Below are positions 6,534 to 7,010 of a stretch of DNA of 7,010 nt, piece by piece. Position 1 is the first letter of the stretch, and the number at the start of each line of letters is the position of its first letter. The position numbers were made by a program, and so were the translations under genes. Under the pieces are notes generated by a model. That model did not search any database. It worked only from the letters and a program-made list of their open reading frames with translations, and was not told the DNA's origin. This DNA is from CAYVOX01 sp964453035. GTDB taxonomy: Bacteria; Chloroflexota; Anaerolineae; Anaerolineales; Anaerolineaceae. The stretch is from the NCBI GenBank assembly GCA_964453035.1, contig CAYVOX010000156.1, forward strand, positions 1 to 7,010, written 5' to 3'.

Positions 6534-6925
6534 TAGTGCTCGCGCTCCTGGCAGTATTTTTCGTAACCTGCCGCATCCAGCAGCGTATCAAGGTCAGCGG
6601 GATTGTCCATTTCGATTTTGAGCATCCAGGCGTCACCGTAAGGATCACTGTTGACCAGTTCAGGGGATTTTGTTAGGGCTTCGTTAATTTCCAGGACGGT
6701 GCCACTGACGGGTGCGTTCGCTTCGGCGGCGGCTTTGACGGATTCCAGGGTGAAGCAGGGGGCGTTCTTTTTGACCTTTTGACCGACTTCAACTGCGGCT
6801 TCAACATAAACGACATCGGAAAGTTGATTTTGGGCGTAATCCGAGACGCCGATGACGGCCACTTTGCCTTCTACTTTGACCCATTCATCGGTCTTGGCAT
6901 ATTTTAGGTTAGCTGGAACGTTCAT
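6533..6925 (-). CDS. gcvH: Glycine cleavage system H-protein (lipoyl carrier)
   Basis: This is the lipoylated shuttle protein of the glycine cleavage system; it carries the aminomethyl group from GcvPA/GcvPB to the T-protein, and its dihydrolipoyl form is reoxidised by the L-protein. The 130-residue chain has the standard biotinyl/lipoyl-like beta-barrel: KYAKTDEWV (8-16), VAVIGVSDYAQNQLSDVVYV (22-41), the lipoylation site K64 in LESVKAAAE (60-68), APVSGTVLEIN (71-81) and DPYGDAWMLKIEM (94-106). The ATG at 6925 was chosen over an in-frame TTG at 6997, because it has AGGAGGA five bases upstream, the protein then starts at the family's usual position, and the longer form would begin inside the -35 element. 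It is the first gene of the operon and its stop overlaps the gcvPA start. Confidence 0.97.
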   Translation of the reverse strand: MNVPANLKYAKTDEWVKVEGKVAVIGVSDYAQNQLSDVVYVEAAVEVGQKVKKNAPCFTLESVKAAAEANAPVSGTVLEINEALTKSPELVNSDPYGDAWMLKIEMDNPADLDTLLDAAGYEKYCQEREH

Positions 6926-6930
6926 TAAAA

Positions 6931-6937
6931 TCCTCCT
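6931..6937 (-). promoter_or_regulatory. Ribosome binding site that fixes the gcvH start
   Basis: AGGAGGA on the minus strand lies five bases (TTTTA) before the ATG at 6925. It decides against the upstream in-frame TTG. The run AGGAGGATTTTAAT is shared with the pilin gene's leader at 3602-3589. Confidence 0.9.
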
Positions 6938-6966
6938 GAAGTTTATTGATATTTTGGGGTTAAAGT

Positions 6967-6985
6967 TCATTCTACGGATGAATGA
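6967..6985. repeat. Inverted repeat over the gcvH -10 region, possible operator
   Basis: On the minus strand TCATTC (6985-6980) and GAATGA (6972-6967) are a perfect 6-bp inverted repeat with a 7-bp spacer. The repeat covers the end of the promoter spacer and most of the -10 hexamer, where a repressor would block polymerase. It is short, so chance is possible. Confidence 0.35.
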
Positions 6986-6997
6986 TTGAAAAGTCAA
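6969..6997 (-). promoter_or_regulatory. Sigma-70-type promoter of the gcvH-gcvPA-gcvPB operon
   Basis: On the minus strand TTGACT (6997-6992) and TAGAAT (6974-6969) are separated by exactly 17 bp; each hexamer matches the consensus at five of six positions. The expected start near 6962 leaves a leader of about 36 nt to the gcvH ATG. That leader is too short for a glycine riboswitch. The operon therefore starts at gcvH, although transcription from further upstream cannot be excluded because the window ends here. Confidence 0.75.
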
Positions 6998-7010
6998 GGA
7001 AAATCGAACT

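Noticed and set aside
6926..6968. Glycine riboswitch upstream of gcvH
   Set aside because: The space between the predicted transcription start and gcvH is about 36 nt, far less than a glycine aptamer needs, and no tandem aptamer-like stems are visible.
6926..6997. N-terminal extension of gcvH from a TTG at 6997
   Set aside because: The extra 24 residues are not part of the H-protein family, the TTG lies in the -35 hexamer, and the ATG at 6925 has an ideal ribosome binding site.

Overview
The window is bacterial chromosomal DNA in which every supported gene lies on the minus strand, so transcription runs from high to low coordinates. I see no mobile element, tRNA, rRNA or CRISPR array. A two-subunit glycine decarboxylase (separate GcvPA and GcvPB), an orphan Flp-type pilin, good AGGAGG ribosome binding sites and a moderately GC-rich composition would fit an environmental Chloroflexota bacterium (Anaerolineae-like). 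This assignment is an inference from gene content, not a sequence match; Firmicutes- or Thermotoga-like lineages also carry split P-proteins.

Region 1 (about 7010 to 3668): a glycine cleavage operon in the order gcvH, gcvPA, gcvPB. It has a good sigma-70-type promoter (TTGACT, 17 bp, TAGAAT), a leader of only about 36 nt, a stop/start overlap (TAATG) between gcvH and gcvPA, an 8-bp overlap between gcvPA and gcvPB, and a perfect 15-bp hairpin 20 bp after gcvPB. GcvPA and GcvPB form the PLP-dependent decarboxylase, which passes the aminomethyl group to the lipoyl lysine of GcvH. The T-protein (gcvT) and L-protein needed to finish the cycle are not in the window.

Region 2 (about 3667 to 3396): a self-contained transcription unit for a 47-residue Flp/type IVb pilin-like protein. 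It has its own extended -10 promoter, a strong ribosome binding site, and a hairpin after the gene. No Tad secretion or assembly genes accompany it.

Region 3 (about 3395 to 40): two larger genes of uncertain role. The first (444 aa) is not a family I can name. It contains a pattern that fits the nucleotidyltransferase-fold signature (GS, 11 residues, then D-C-D, with a possible third acid in a later predicted strand), followed by a mostly helical C-terminal half. The second (621 aa) looks like a cytoplasmic glycoside-hydrolase-like protein with a TIM barrel, a Rossmann-like middle domain and a small beta domain, as in GH42-type architectures. A 12-bp hairpin sits in the 66-bp gap between them. 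The two genes share a reading frame, and the only stop between them is the TAG that ends the first.
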